NCBI GenBank assembly: GCA_003148945.1
Contig: QGGY01000011.1
Location: 62,001 to 126,000 of the forward strand
Source of the DNA: Murimonas intestini
GTDB lineage: Bacteria > Bacillota > Clostridia > Lachnospirales > Lachnospiraceae
Reading direction: 5' to 3'
Length of the DNA stretch: 64,000 bases
The notes under the pieces are model-generated. The model was not told the DNA's origin. It did no database searches and worked only from the letters and a program-made list of their open reading frames with translations. Positions 41,837 through 49,618 of the stretch are shown here, in pieces (positions within the stretch are counted from its first letter, which is position 1; every line of letters begins with the position of its first letter). The position numbers were made by a program, and so were the translations under genes.

Positions 41837-43582
41837 TTGGCGGAATATAGACGTTTTGTGGCTTATGTCTACGGGTATAGAGAAGGAAGAAAAGATGCCG
41901 GTGCCGGATTCGCAAAGATAGAATCCAGAAACGGAGAATGCAGGATGAGGATCCACCTGCGGGATACACAGGAAGACGACGGAATCTGTAAAGTTTATGG
42001 GGTAATCCGCGAAGGAGAATGGCTGCCCGGTGTCTATCTGGGTATGATGCCTGTGAGCGGGGGCAGCGCTGAGAAAAAATTTGTGACAGATTCAGATAAG
42101 ATCGGCGGCTCAGAATACAGCCTGAGGGATCTGGTAGGCCTGTGGATCCAAAAAGAGGGCGGAGGCATGTACGCTGCCTTCTGGGTGGATGAGCCTTTGG
42201 ATGTATCTAAGCTGGTGGAAGAGGTCCCAGGCAGCCAGTCTGGTATGACTGATTTACCTGATCCCACAGGAGCAGGGGAAGAAGGCCGGGAAACGGAAGA
42301 GGCTGCTGGGGATGAGGAGATTCATAAAGTGTCTGGTGATGCTGTACCGGAGGGAGATGCAGCGGAAAACATAGGTGCAGCAGATGGTGCAGACGCAGCC
42401 GAAATAATAATCGGGGCAGAGGATGTCATAGAGGCGGCAGATACTGCCGGAGCAGAGAAATCCACAGATGCAGAGGAAAGTATAGGAGCCGCGGAAGCCG
42501 CGGAAACCACAGACGCTGCCGGAGCAGAGGAAACCACAGGTGCAGCAGATGCTATAGGAGCAGTGGAAAACATAAACGCAGAGGAAACCGCAGGAGCAGA
42601 TGAGACCATAGATGCAGCAGAAACTACGGGGGCAGAGGAGACCATGGATGCAGTAGATACTGCCGGAGCAGAGGAATCCAGGGATGCAGCTGATACCGCA
42701 GACGAAGATGAGGCTATAGATGCAGCAGACCCAGCGGATACACTTGATCCAACCAAAACAATCCATGGAGCAGAAGCTATAGAAACGGCAGATACCCCAG
42801 ATGAGACCGACAGGTCAGATATAGAAGACCCGACAGATGCAGCAGGTACACGTATCAGGGAGCCTGAAATATCAGGCGGAAAATTGCCGGGGGATGGTGT
42901 GCCGGCAGAAGGGACATGTACGGAGCAGGCTGATACGCTGGAGGGAGCTGCCGGTGTATATGAAGAGGAAGCATACAGCGCCGGGGATGGCAGCAGTGAT
43001 GGTCTGAGTGAAGAAGGGAACTGCCCTGACAGAGAGCCGGCCGTGGCAGCCCAGGAGGCGGCAGAAGCCCTTGTTATGGGTAGAAGATCTGCTACGAATG
43101 CAGGCACGGGAAGGTCAGGAGGGATACAGCGGAGAGGACAGCAGGGAGGACCGACTGGGGGAATGCAGAGAGGGAACATGCAGCAGAGAGCCAATATGCA
43201 GAGGAGAGGCGGACAGCAGCCGCTGCCGGCACCGAGTCTGGAACAGCGGTGGGGCCAGCTTCTGCAGCGGTATCCGTCTATCCAGCCATTTGGAGACGAT
43301 GAAGTGATCGAGTGTATCAGGATCTGCCCTGATGATATTAAGTATCTCAGACAAAATCACTGGAATCTGGGAAAGAACAGCTTCCTTCTTCATGGGTATT
43401 ATAATTACCGCCATCTGCTTATGGGCAGGCTTAAGAAGGGCGGGTATATTCTGGGTATTCCCGGAGTGTTTGACAACCAGGAACGCTACATGGCAAATAT
43501 GTTTGGTTTTACGCTGTTTAAAAAAGCAGACAGGGAAAGGCGGCGGCCAGGCTTCGGATATTGGTGCCGTCTTGTTGACTGA
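41837..43582 (+). CDS. Two-domain protein with long acidic Ala-rich repeat linker (DUF6128-like C terminus)
   Basis: A 581-residue protein. Residues 1-135 form a conserved N-terminal domain (RRFVAYVYGYREGRKDAGAGF...). Residues about 135-340 consist of about ten imperfect 12-residue repeats of the kind xGAEETxDAAxT, very acidic. Residues about 410-455 are Gly/Gln/Arg-rich and basic (GGMQRGNMQQRANMQRRGGQ). The last ~115 residues are a folded domain (EVIECIRICPDDIKYL, FLLHGYYNYRHLLMG) of the type annotated as DUF6128 in Lachnospiraceae, from memory. The start is TTG behind GGGGAGA. There is no signal peptide; the function is unknown. Confidence 0.8.
   Translation: MAEYRRFVAYVYGYREGRKDAGAGFAKIESRNGECRMRIHLRDTQEDDGICKVYGVIREGEWLPGVYLGMMPVSGGSAEKKFVTDSDKIGGSEYSLRDLVGLWIQKEGGGMYAAFWVDEPLDVSKLVEEVPGSQSGMTDLPDPTGAGEEGRETEEAAGDEEIHKVSGDAVPEGDAAENIGAADGADAAEIIIGAEDVIEAADTAGAEKSTDAEESIGAAEAAETTDAAGAEETTGAADAIGAVENINAEETAGADETIDAAETTGAEETMDAVDTAGAEESRDAADTADEDEAIDAADPADTLDPTKTIHGAEAIETADTPDETDRSDIEDPTDAAGTRIREPEISGGKLPGDGVPAEGTCTEQADTLEGAAGVYEEEAYSAGDGSSDGLSEEGNCPDREPAVAAQEAAEALVMGRRSATNAGTGRSGGIQRRGQQGGPTGGMQRGNMQQRANMQRRGGQQPLPAPSLEQRWGQLLQRYPSIQPFGDDEVIECIRICPDDIKYLRQNHWNLGKNSFLLHGYYNYRHLLMGRLKKGGYILGIPGVFDNQERYMANMFGFTLFKKADRERRRPGFGYWCRLVD
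42400..42775 (+). repeat. Imperfect tandem repeats of about 36 bp inside the coding sequence
   Basis: Units encode about twelve residues each, such as TAGAEKSTDAEE, IGAAEAAETTDA, AGAEETTGAADA and AGADETIDAAET. The repeats keep frame but differ in sequence, so the array is old but may still vary in length. Confidence 0.65.
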
Positions 43583-43639
43583 CAGGACAGCATGTGTATT
43601 TGGCTATAGAGGGGCGTGACAGTTACTATTCACAGTCAC

Positions 43640-43761
43640 CATCCCGCGAGGTGTTTTCGTGCGTATTTGCACGAAAATCCCGAGGGTTGCAGCGCGAAAC
43701 GGCGGTTTTTGCCGTTTCTGTGCATCGCAGAGCGTGTTACTGGTCACGGAGTGACCAGTAA
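43640..43761. repeat. Nested palindromic intergenic repeat element
   Basis: It starts with cccgcgagg, has an inner hairpin ttttcgtgc/gcacgaaaa and the closing cccgaggg, then a gcagcgcgaaacggc hairpin segment, and ends with ttactggtcac-gga-gtgaccagtaa, a perfect 11-bp palindrome (43737-43761). The first part matches the element at 7250; the last part recurs inverted at 44581. Confidence 0.7.
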
Positions 43762-43764
43762 TGA

Positions 43765-43804
43765 AAAGTCCGCCCGCCGGGGAAAACCCAGGCAGGCGGA
43801 CTTT
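43765..43804. terminator. Bidirectional terminator between convergent genes
   Basis: aaagtccgcccgcc (43765-43778) pairs with ggcaggcggacttt (43791-43804) with one mismatch. The A-rich and T-rich ends serve both strands: the gene ending at 43582 and the minus-strand gene ending at 43840. Confidence 0.75.
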
Positions 43805-43839
43805 ATAGATAAGAGTTTAGCGCCTGTTCGAAAAATGCT

Positions 43840-44538
43840 CTAGTCAATCCCGCGGGTCTTAACAAGAGGCATGGTTTGCCGCAGCAGCCTGCAGAAATCA
43901 TCCAGCTCTTCCCGGGAAAAGGATGAAAAACCTCTCTGGATCACGTTCTCTGAGTCCTTGTAGGCCTGAAGGTAATAGGCCCGGCAGCCTGCCAGCCATT
44001 TTCCGATAGACACGAAATCTTCTGTACTGTGCAGTTCTCTGACTACAGTTGTACGGAATTCATAATCCATACCGCTGTTCATCAGATATTCCACTGACCG
44101 GCAGACAGAGGAGATATCCAAATCCTTTACACCGGCCACTTTCCCGTAGTTTTCCTTTGAGGATTTAATATCCATGGCTGCGTAATCTATAAGGTCGTTT
44201 TCTCTGAGAGTCCTGATGAGTTCAGGATTAGTTCCGTTTGTATCCAGTTTCACCAGGTATCCCAGATCTTTAATCCTGCTGATAAATCCGGGAAGCTCAT
44301 TTTCATACAGCGTGGGCTCTCCGCCTGTTATACATACCCCTTCCAGTATACCCCTTCTTTTTTTTAAGTAGGAGAAGACTTCTTCCTCCTCTATATATGG
44401 CTCTGACTGAGGGGACAGCACAAGCCCTGCATTCTGGCAGAAAGGGCAGCGGAAATTGCAGCCCCCCAGGAATAAGGTGGCGCCCAGGTGCCCGGGGTAG
44501 TCAAGAAGAGTCAGAGTATTAAATCCATGTATTTTCAT
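43840..44538 (-). CDS. nrdG: Radical SAM activase, NrdG-like anaerobic ribonucleotide reductase activating protein
   Basis: A 232-residue radical SAM protein with the cluster motif CNFRCPFCQN (near residues 27-36), the SAM-binding GGEPTL and the LDTNGTNPE strand. It matches the longer NrdG type that makes the glycyl radical on anaerobic class III ribonucleotide reductase; PflA-like activases of other glycyl radical enzymes are an alternative. No reductase gene is in the window. The ATG at 44538 (MKIHGFN) fits the family start; in-frame upstream codons at 44550 and 44583 have poor ribosome binding sites. Inverted repeats flank the gene. Confidence 0.87.
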   Translation of the reverse strand: MKIHGFNTLTLLDYPGHLGATLFLGGCNFRCPFCQNAGLVLSPQSEPYIEEEEVFSYLKKRRGILEGVCITGGEPTLYENELPGFISRIKDLGYLVKLDTNGTNPELIRTLRENDLIDYAAMDIKSSKENYGKVAGVKDLDISSVCRSVEYLMNSGMDYEFRTTVVRELHSTEDFVSIGKWLAGCRAYYLQAYKDSENVIQRGFSSFSREELDDFCRLLRQTMPLVKTRGID

Positions 44539-44580
44539 AATAGCTCGCATCCTTTCATGCCTAAACTTTATGTTGCTGTT

Positions 44581-44635
44581 CACTCCGTGACCAGTAACAC
44601 GCTCCGCGATGGTGACGTGTGACCAGTAACAACTT
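44581..44635. repeat. Inverted copy of the gtgaccagtaac element
   Basis: 44581-44603 is the exact reverse complement of 43731-43753, and similarity extends to gctccgcgatg. A second gtgaccagtaac follows at about 44619. It lies just upstream of the NrdG-like gene. Confidence 0.75.
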
Positions 44636-44746
44636 TATCACAGATTCAGATAGTTGACCAGAAAATATTTGAGCTGCTGCATGAAATGTAGTAGACTGGA
44701 TAGTAACCCTTAAATATACAATTAAAATTTGGAAGGCGGGAAGGAA

Positions 44747-45244
44747 TTGACAGACGACGAAAAATATATGAAGGAAGCCATCCGTCAGGCAAAGAAGGCT
44801 GCTGCCCTGGATGAGGTGCCGATTGGATGTGTCATAGTGCATGAGGGGCAGATCATTGCAAGAGGCTACAACAGAAGGAATACGGATAAAAATACACTTT
44901 CACATGCCGAGCTGCTGGCCATCAGGAAGGCAAGCAAAAAGCTGGGGGACTGGAGGCTGGAGGGCTGTACCCTTTATGTGACGCTGGAACCCTGCCAGAT
45001 GTGTGCCGGGGCAATCATTCAGGCAAGGGTGGACCGCGTGGTCATTGGGAGCATGAATCCAAAGGCTGGGTGTGCCGGTTCTGTTCTGAATATCCTGGAG
45101 ATGGACGGGTTCAACCACAAGGCTGAGGTGGAGAGAGGAATTCTTCAGGAAGAGTGCAGCAGGATGCTGAGTGAGTTTTTCAGGGAGTTAAGAGAGCGCA
45201 AGAAAACAAAAATTGTGCGGTCAGAAAGAATTGACAAAACATAA
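44747..45244 (+). CDS. tadA: tRNA-specific adenosine deaminase
   Basis: A 165-residue zinc enzyme that converts adenosine 34 of tRNA-Arg(ACG) to inosine. Zinc ligands are in HAELLAI and PCQMCAGA, with the proton-shuttle Glu in HAE. The N-terminal helix DDEKYMKEAIRQAKK aligns with the start of E. coli TadA, supporting the TTG at 44747; TTG 44729 and ATG 44768 are alternatives. The last codons contain the promoter of the SRP RNA gene. Association of tadA with the SRP RNA gene is common in Firmicutes. Confidence 0.92.
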   Translation: MTDDEKYMKEAIRQAKKAAALDEVPIGCVIVHEGQIIARGYNRRNTDKNTLSHAELLAIRKASKKLGDWRLEGCTLYVTLEPCQMCAGAIIQARVDRVVIGSMNPKAGCAGSVLNILEMDGFNHKAEVERGILQEECSRMLSEFFRELRERKKTKIVRSERIDKT

Positions 45245-45259
45245 AAAACAAGGTATAGT
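45231..45259 (+). promoter_or_regulatory. Promoter of the SRP RNA gene
   Basis: TTGACA (45231-45236, exact consensus) and TATAGT (45254-45259) are 17 bp apart. The -35 box lies within the last codons of tadA. Transcription would start near 45266, matching the RNA 5' end. Confidence 0.85.
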
Positions 45260-45265
45260 ATAGGA

Positions 45266-45535
45266 TATCCGTGCAGCCGGGGAGTCAGCGGTGCCCTGTA
45301 CCTACAATCCGCTACAGTAGGGGTGATGCCAATCTGAGGAGCTTTCATTGCGGAGCTGCCTTTTATAAGTGGCGTTGACGTCTGGGTCTTACGCAACAGG
45401 AATCTATGAACCGTGTCAGGTCAGGAATGGAGCAGCACTAAGTAGAATCTCCTGTGTGCCGTAAGGCAGCCTGGACTGAGTTAACTGTAAGAGTAACGTC
45501 CGTGGTGGGGTTTCGAAGTGCGGCGCACGGGTTAA
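45266..45535 (+). ncRNA. ffs: Signal recognition particle RNA, large Firmicute type with Alu domain
   Basis: About 265-270 nt. The 5' ccgtgcagccg (from 45269) pairs with cggcgcacgg (45521-45530). The S-domain signature gtcaggtcaggaatggagca is present (from about 45416), including the GGAA-type loop and the GCAG internal loop bound by Ffh. The 5' part (gtcagcggtgccctgtacc and following) folds as the Alu-type domain found in Bacillus and Clostridium. It directs membrane-protein targeting with Ffh and FtsY. Confidence 0.93.
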
Positions 45536-45566
45536 AAAAAGATATTAATCCGGATATGAATTTTGT

Positions 45567-45603
45567 AAGGCTTTCAGAGTCATAAGACTTTGGAGGCCTT
45601 TTT
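45567..45603 (+). terminator. Terminator of the SRP RNA gene
   Basis: aaggctttcagagtc (45567-45581) pairs with gactttggaggcctt (45586-45600) through aaggc/gcctt and cagagtc/gactttg, then a T-run. Confidence 0.7.
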
Positions 45604-45636
45604 AGGGTCAAAGCAGGAGGAGAGGCAGGTGATTCA

Positions 45637-46560
45637 ATGACGGTCCGGCATTTGAAAATATTTATTGCGGTAGCTGACACCGGTAAGATGAGCCAGGCTG
45701 CAGAACAGCTGTATATATCGCAGCCCACTGTAAGCCAGGCTATACGTGAGCTGGAGGAGCACTACCATGTGCAGCTGTTTGAACGCTATGCCAAAAAGCT
45801 GTATATTACGGAGGCCGGCAGGCATCTGCTGGGACTGGCCAGAGTTGCTGTAGAACAGTTTGACAGGCTGGAAGAAGAGATGTCCGGGGAAGGAATGAAG
45901 GAAAGGCTGAAGATCGGTGTGACAAGAACAGTTGGGAGTTTCCTGCTGTCAAGGCTGCTGCAGGATTTCAGGAAGAGCTGCCCCCAGACAGAGATATATG
46001 CATACGTGGGGAATACCAGGATGCTGGAGGAACGCCTTTTAAATGCAGAACTGGATCTTGGCATAGTGGAGGGCAGGGTAAAGAGCCCTGAACTTGTCAG
46101 TATACCTATGATAGAGGATGTTCTTGTACTGGCATGTGCCAGGACCCACCCATTTGCAGAGAAAGAAGTCCTGGATGTCAGGGACCTGGAAGGTCTGGAC
46201 TTTGTCATGCGGGAGGAAGGCAGCGGTACAAGGGCGCTGTTTGAAGAGTATCTGGACAAAAATAAGATATCCATACATATAAGGATGGAGGCCAGTGAGA
46301 TCGACGTCATCAGGAGCGCCATTCTGGAGAATGGCTGCCTGGCAGTAGTCTCGTCAAGGCTTCTGGAAAAAGAAATACGCAGCGGGGAAGTAAAGATATT
46401 CGACAGCAGAGAGCATGCGTGGAACAGGAGCTTCAGCCTTGTATATCATAAAAACAAGAGATTTACAGAGGGGATGCAGTATGTAAAGGAACTGCTTCAG
46501 AATTATGACACAGGGGAATATCTGGAAGAAAACGCAGGATATATTGCTGTGCGGGAATGA
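45637..46560 (+). CDS. LysR-family transcriptional regulator
   Basis: A 307-residue regulator. The winged helix-turn-helix covers residues 1-60 ([26 protein letters not shown]), followed by the LysR substrate-binding domain with [15 protein letters not shown] near 90. It lies 77 bp downstream of the SRP RNA end and 19 bp before nfo. No metabolic gene nearby points to its effector; control of the repair genes below is possible but unproven. Confidence 0.9.
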   Translation: MTVRHLKIFIAVADTGKMSQAAEQLYISQPTVSQAIRELEEHYHVQLFERYAKKLYITEAGRHLLGLARVAVEQFDRLEEEMSGEGMKERLKIGVTRTVGSFLLSRLLQDFRKSCPQTEIYAYVGNTRMLEERLLNAELDLGIVEGRVKSPELVSIPMIEDVLVLACARTHPFAEKEVLDVRDLEGLDFVMREEGSGTRALFEEYLDKNKISIHIRMEASEIDVIRSAILENGCLAVVSSRLLEKEIRSGEVKIFDSREHAWNRSFSLVYHKNKRFTEGMQYVKELLQNYDTGEYLEENAGYIAVRE

Positions 46561-46579
46561 AGCAGAGGAGGAGAAAGAA

Positions 46580-47416
46580 ATGATAAAGATAGGAAACCAT
46601 ATATCGTCTTCCAAGGGATATCTGGCTATGGGAAAGCAGGCGGTGAAGCTTGGGGCAAACGCATTTGCTTTTTTTACAAGGAATCCCCGGGGAGGAAAGG
46701 CTAAAGAGATAGTGCCCTCAGACGTGGAGGCATTTCTTGAGCTGGCCAGGGAGCAGAAGATAGAAAGGCTTGTGGCCCATGCTCCATATACAATGAATGC
46801 GTGCTCGGCGGACCCGGGCCTGAGGGAGTTTGCCAGAAACATCATGGAGGATGACCTGAAAAGGCTGGAATATACACCCGGCAATTATTATAATTTCCAT
46901 CCGGGAAGCCACGTGAAGCAGGGGCCTGAGGCGGGGATAGCCATGATCGCGGATATGCTGAATGAACTGCTTAAACCGGAGCAGAGCACTATTGTACTGC
47001 TGGAGACGATGTCCGGCAAGGGCAGTGAAGTGGGCAGGAATTTCGAAGAACTGCGCGCCATTATTGACAGAGTGGAAGTGACGGAAAAGCTGGGAGTGTG
47101 TATGGATACCTGCCATGTGTGGGACGGAGGATATGACATTGCAGGCCATTTGGATGATGTGCTGGAAGAGTTTGACAGAGTGATCGGGATGGACAGGCTC
47201 AAAGCAGTTCATGTCAATGACAGTATGAATCCCATGGGAAGCCATAAGGACAGGCATGCCAGGATAGGAGAAGGCATGATAGGGCTGGAGGCGTTTGAAA
47301 GGATCATCAACCATCCGGCGCTCCATGACCTTCCGTTTATTCTGGAGACGCCAAATGACGATGAGGGCTGGACCAGGGAGATTGCTATGCTCAGGTCCAT
47401 GGAACATCAGGGGTGA
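46580..47416 (+). CDS. nfo: Endonuclease IV (AP endonuclease)
   Basis: A 278-residue TIM-barrel DNA repair enzyme that cuts at abasic sites. Family motifs are [25 protein letters not shown] (start; zinc site region), [24 protein letters not shown] (Glu ligand), [13 protein letters not shown] and [16 protein letters not shown] (residues about 210-226, His ligands). The ATG at 46580 follows GAGGAGGAG; the frame open from 46505 overlaps the LysR gene and is not used. It touches the AlkD-like gene downstream. Confidence 0.94.
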   Translation: MIKIGNHISSSKGYLAMGKQAVKLGANAFAFFTRNPRGGKAKEIVPSDVEAFLELAREQKIERLVAHAPYTMNACSADPGLREFARNIMEDDLKRLEYTPGNYYNFHPGSHVKQGPEAGIAMIADMLNELLKPEQSTIVLLETMSGKGSEVGRNFEELRAIIDRVEVTEKLGVCMDTCHVWDGGYDIAGHLDDVLEEFDRVIGMDRLKAVHVNDSMNPMGSHKDRHARIGEGMIGLEAFERIINHPALHDLPFILETPNDDEGWTREIAMLRSMEHQG

Positions 47417-47424
47417 AGGCGTAT

Positions 47425-48111
47425 ATGACTGCTGGAGAGATAAGAAAGCAGCTGGATATGCTGTCAGAACCTGACTTCAGAGAATTCACCGCGGGGCTGA
47501 TGCCGGGTGTCAGAAATGTGCTTGGAGTGCGCCTGCCAGCGCTGCGCAGGATCGCTAAACAGGCGGCGCGCGGTAACTGGAAGGAATACTTTGAGCAGGC
47601 TCTGGATGATTCGTATGAGGAAATTATGCTTCAGGGTATGGTGATCGGTTATTTAAAAGAAGATCTGGATGTGGTTCAGGGTCTGATAAGAGACTTTGTA
47701 CCAAAGATTGATAACTGGTCTGTTTGTGACAGCTTCTGCTCAGGACTGAAGATCACAAAAGAGTATCCTGCAGAAATGTGGGAGTTCATCCAGGATTATT
47801 TTAAAGATAAAAGGCCATTCTGCGTGCGTTTTGCTATTGTAATGATGCTTCAGTATTTTGTGGATGAAGAGCACATAGAGGCTGACCTTGAAATCCTGGA
47901 TAGAGTGTGCAGTGAAGAATATTATGTGAAGATGGCTGCTGCATGGGCCATCTCCATCTGCTTTATCAGATTTGCGGATATCACGCTGGAGTATCTGAAA
48001 CGTTCCCGCCTGGATGATTTCACCTACAATAAAGCGCTTGCCAAGATCACAGAATCTCTGTGTGTGGACAAGGAAACCAAGCAGATGATACGCAGCATGA
48101 AGAGGAAATGA
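47425..48111 (+). CDS. AlkD-like DNA alkylation repair protein
   Basis: A 228-residue, all-helical HEAT-repeat-like protein of the DNA alkylation repair family, which removes alkylated bases as glycosylases. Seen: GVRLPALRRIAK near the start, WSVCDSFCSGLK in the middle and a helical C terminus. The ATG at 47425 has GAAGG 5 nt before it; GTG at 47413, which overlaps the nfo stop, is an alternative. The pairing with nfo makes sense: the glycosylase would leave abasic sites that endonuclease IV cuts. Confidence 0.87.
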   Translation: MTAGEIRKQLDMLSEPDFREFTAGLMPGVRNVLGVRLPALRRIAKQAARGNWKEYFEQALDDSYEEIMLQGMVIGYLKEDLDVVQGLIRDFVPKIDNWSVCDSFCSGLKITKEYPAEMWEFIQDYFKDKRPFCVRFAIVMMLQYFVDEEHIEADLEILDRVCSEEYYVKMAAAWAISICFIRFADITLEYLKRSRLDDFTYNKALAKITESLCVDKETKQMIRSMKRK

Positions 48112-48128
48112 AAGTATGAGGTTTACAC

Positions 48129-49487
48129 ATGACAAAAGACAGGGGCTTTTATAAGAATTTTTTTACTATCTATATAGCGCTGGTACTGCAGAACGTGATC
48201 TCACTGAGTGTGAATCTGGCTGACAATATGATGCTGGGCGCCTACAGCGAAGTTTCCCTCTCGGGAGTGGCTGCTGTAAACCAGATCCAGTTTATCTTCC
48301 AGCAGCTTCTGACAGCTATAGGTGACGGTCTGGTGATCTTCTGCAGCCAGTACTGGGGGAAAAAGCAGACGGGACCCATGAAGAAAATATCTGCCACGGC
48401 TATGCACATGGCCCTGGGGACAGCGGTGATCCTGTTTATTCTGGTGAGTCTCTTCCCCAGCCGGGCAGTGGGCATGTTCACCACGGACGGCGCGATCATC
48501 AGTGAGGGTGTGCGGTATATTAATATCATGCGGTTCACCTATATATTCTTTGCAGTTACCATGACTCTTCTGGCTACACTGCGGAGCGTAGAGATCGTTA
48601 AGATCGCTTTTTACTTGTCGCTGTCCACTCTGGTCATCAACTGCGGCATCAACTATGTGCTGATCTATGGCAGATTCGGCGCCCCGGAGCTGGGCGTGGC
48701 CGGAGCAGCTATCGGAACGCTGACGGCCAGGATCGTGGAATGTGCAGCAGTTATCGTCTATATAGTGAAAAAGGAGAAGAGCCTGAGGCTTAAGCTCAGT
48801 GACTACTTTCACACAGACCGGGTGCTGCAAAAGGACTACATAAAGGTAACTCTGCCTATGCTTGTTGTTCAGGGGCTTTGGGGGCTGAACACTGCCATGC
48901 AGACTGTTATCCTGGGGCATATGACAACAGGCGCCATAGCGGCCAACAGTGCGGCGTCTACCTTGTTCATGCTGGTGAAATCAACAGCCGTGGGCGCTGC
49001 ATCCACTGCCTCTGTCATTATCGGAAAAACAATCGGCACAGGGGATATTCCAAAGGTAAAAGAGTACTCCCGGACTTTGCAGAGGATGTTTCTGATCATA
49101 GGCGTATTTTCCGGCATACTTCTCTTCTTTATAAGGATACCGGTCCTCAGCCTCTATGATCTGTCCCCGTCCACTAAGGCTATGGCAGATACATTTCTGA
49201 TCATCCTGAGTGTAGTCTGCGTGGGAATGTCTTATCAGATGCCGACTAACAACGGGATCATCAGAGGGGGCGGCAGTGCCATATTTGTGGTAAAGATGGA
49301 TATTATCAGTATCTGGTGCATCGTCATTCCCCTGTCTCTTATCATGGCATTTGTGGTGAAAGCATCACCGGCAGTAGTGGTCTGCTGCCTGAATGCAGAC
49401 CAGATCTTTAAATGTGTTCCGGCATATCTGAAATCCCACTATGGGAACTGGATCAGGACACTGACCAGGAATGAAGAAACAGCGTAA
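48129..49487 (+). CDS. MATE-family efflux transporter
   Basis: A 452-residue twelve-helix exporter. Landmarks are SVNLADNMMLGAYSEVSLSGVAAVNQ at the start and a second-half repeat beginning VQGLWGLNTAMQTVILGH. It follows the AlkD-like gene by 17 bp with a GAGG site. It is only distantly like the other MATE gene at 31896. Its stop codon lies inside a short hairpin repeat. Confidence 0.9.
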   Translation: MTKDRGFYKNFFTIYIALVLQNVISLSVNLADNMMLGAYSEVSLSGVAAVNQIQFIFQQLLTAIGDGLVIFCSQYWGKKQTGPMKKISATAMHMALGTAVILFILVSLFPSRAVGMFTTDGAIISEGVRYINIMRFTYIFFAVTMTLLATLRSVEIVKIAFYLSLSTLVINCGINYVLIYGRFGAPELGVAGAAIGTLTARIVECAAVIVYIVKKEKSLRLKLSDYFHTDRVLQKDYIKVTLPMLVVQGLWGLNTAMQTVILGHMTTGAIAANSAASTLFMLVKSTAVGAASTASVIIGKTIGTGDIPKVKEYSRTLQRMFLIIGVFSGILLFFIRIPVLSLYDLSPSTKAMADTFLIILSVVCVGMSYQMPTNNGIIRGGGSAIFVVKMDIISIWCIVIPLSLIMAFVVKASPAVVVCCLNADQIFKCVPAYLKSHYGNWIRTLTRNEETA

Positions 49488-49512
49488 CTATTCGGCAGGT
49501 CCGTGCAGTTAC
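49484..49512 (+). repeat. Hairpin repeat gtaact...agttac overlapping the MATE stop codon
   Basis: gtaact, attcggcaggtccgtgc and agttac form a hairpin carrying the dispersed repeat core. The stop codon TAA (49485-49487) is inside its left arm. Confidence 0.7.
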
Positions 49513-49618
49513 GAAACAGCTTAATAGCATTTTCTCTGTATCAGCTGTCATAATCCTGACCTTCTCCGCGTATAATCAAAAGGCAGAATTTTAACACAAT
49601 GTGGAATGAGGTTTCAAT

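Noticed and set aside
42400..42775. CRISPR array
   Set aside because: The repeats are in frame, imperfect and contiguous with no spacers; they encode a protein linker.
42254..43194. Long minus-strand open frames opposite the repeat protein
   Set aside because: They are Ser/Ala- and Cys-rich shadows of the acidic repeat codons, with no ribosome binding sites or family motifs.
43640..44635. Intact insertion sequence around the NrdG-like gene
   Set aside because: Despite inverted repeats there is no transposase and no visible target duplication; the enclosed gene is a housekeeping-type activase.
47008..47407. Minus-strand open frames across nfo and elsewhere in repair genes
   Set aside because: nfo is clearly coding on the plus strand with full motifs; the reverse frames show no domain.
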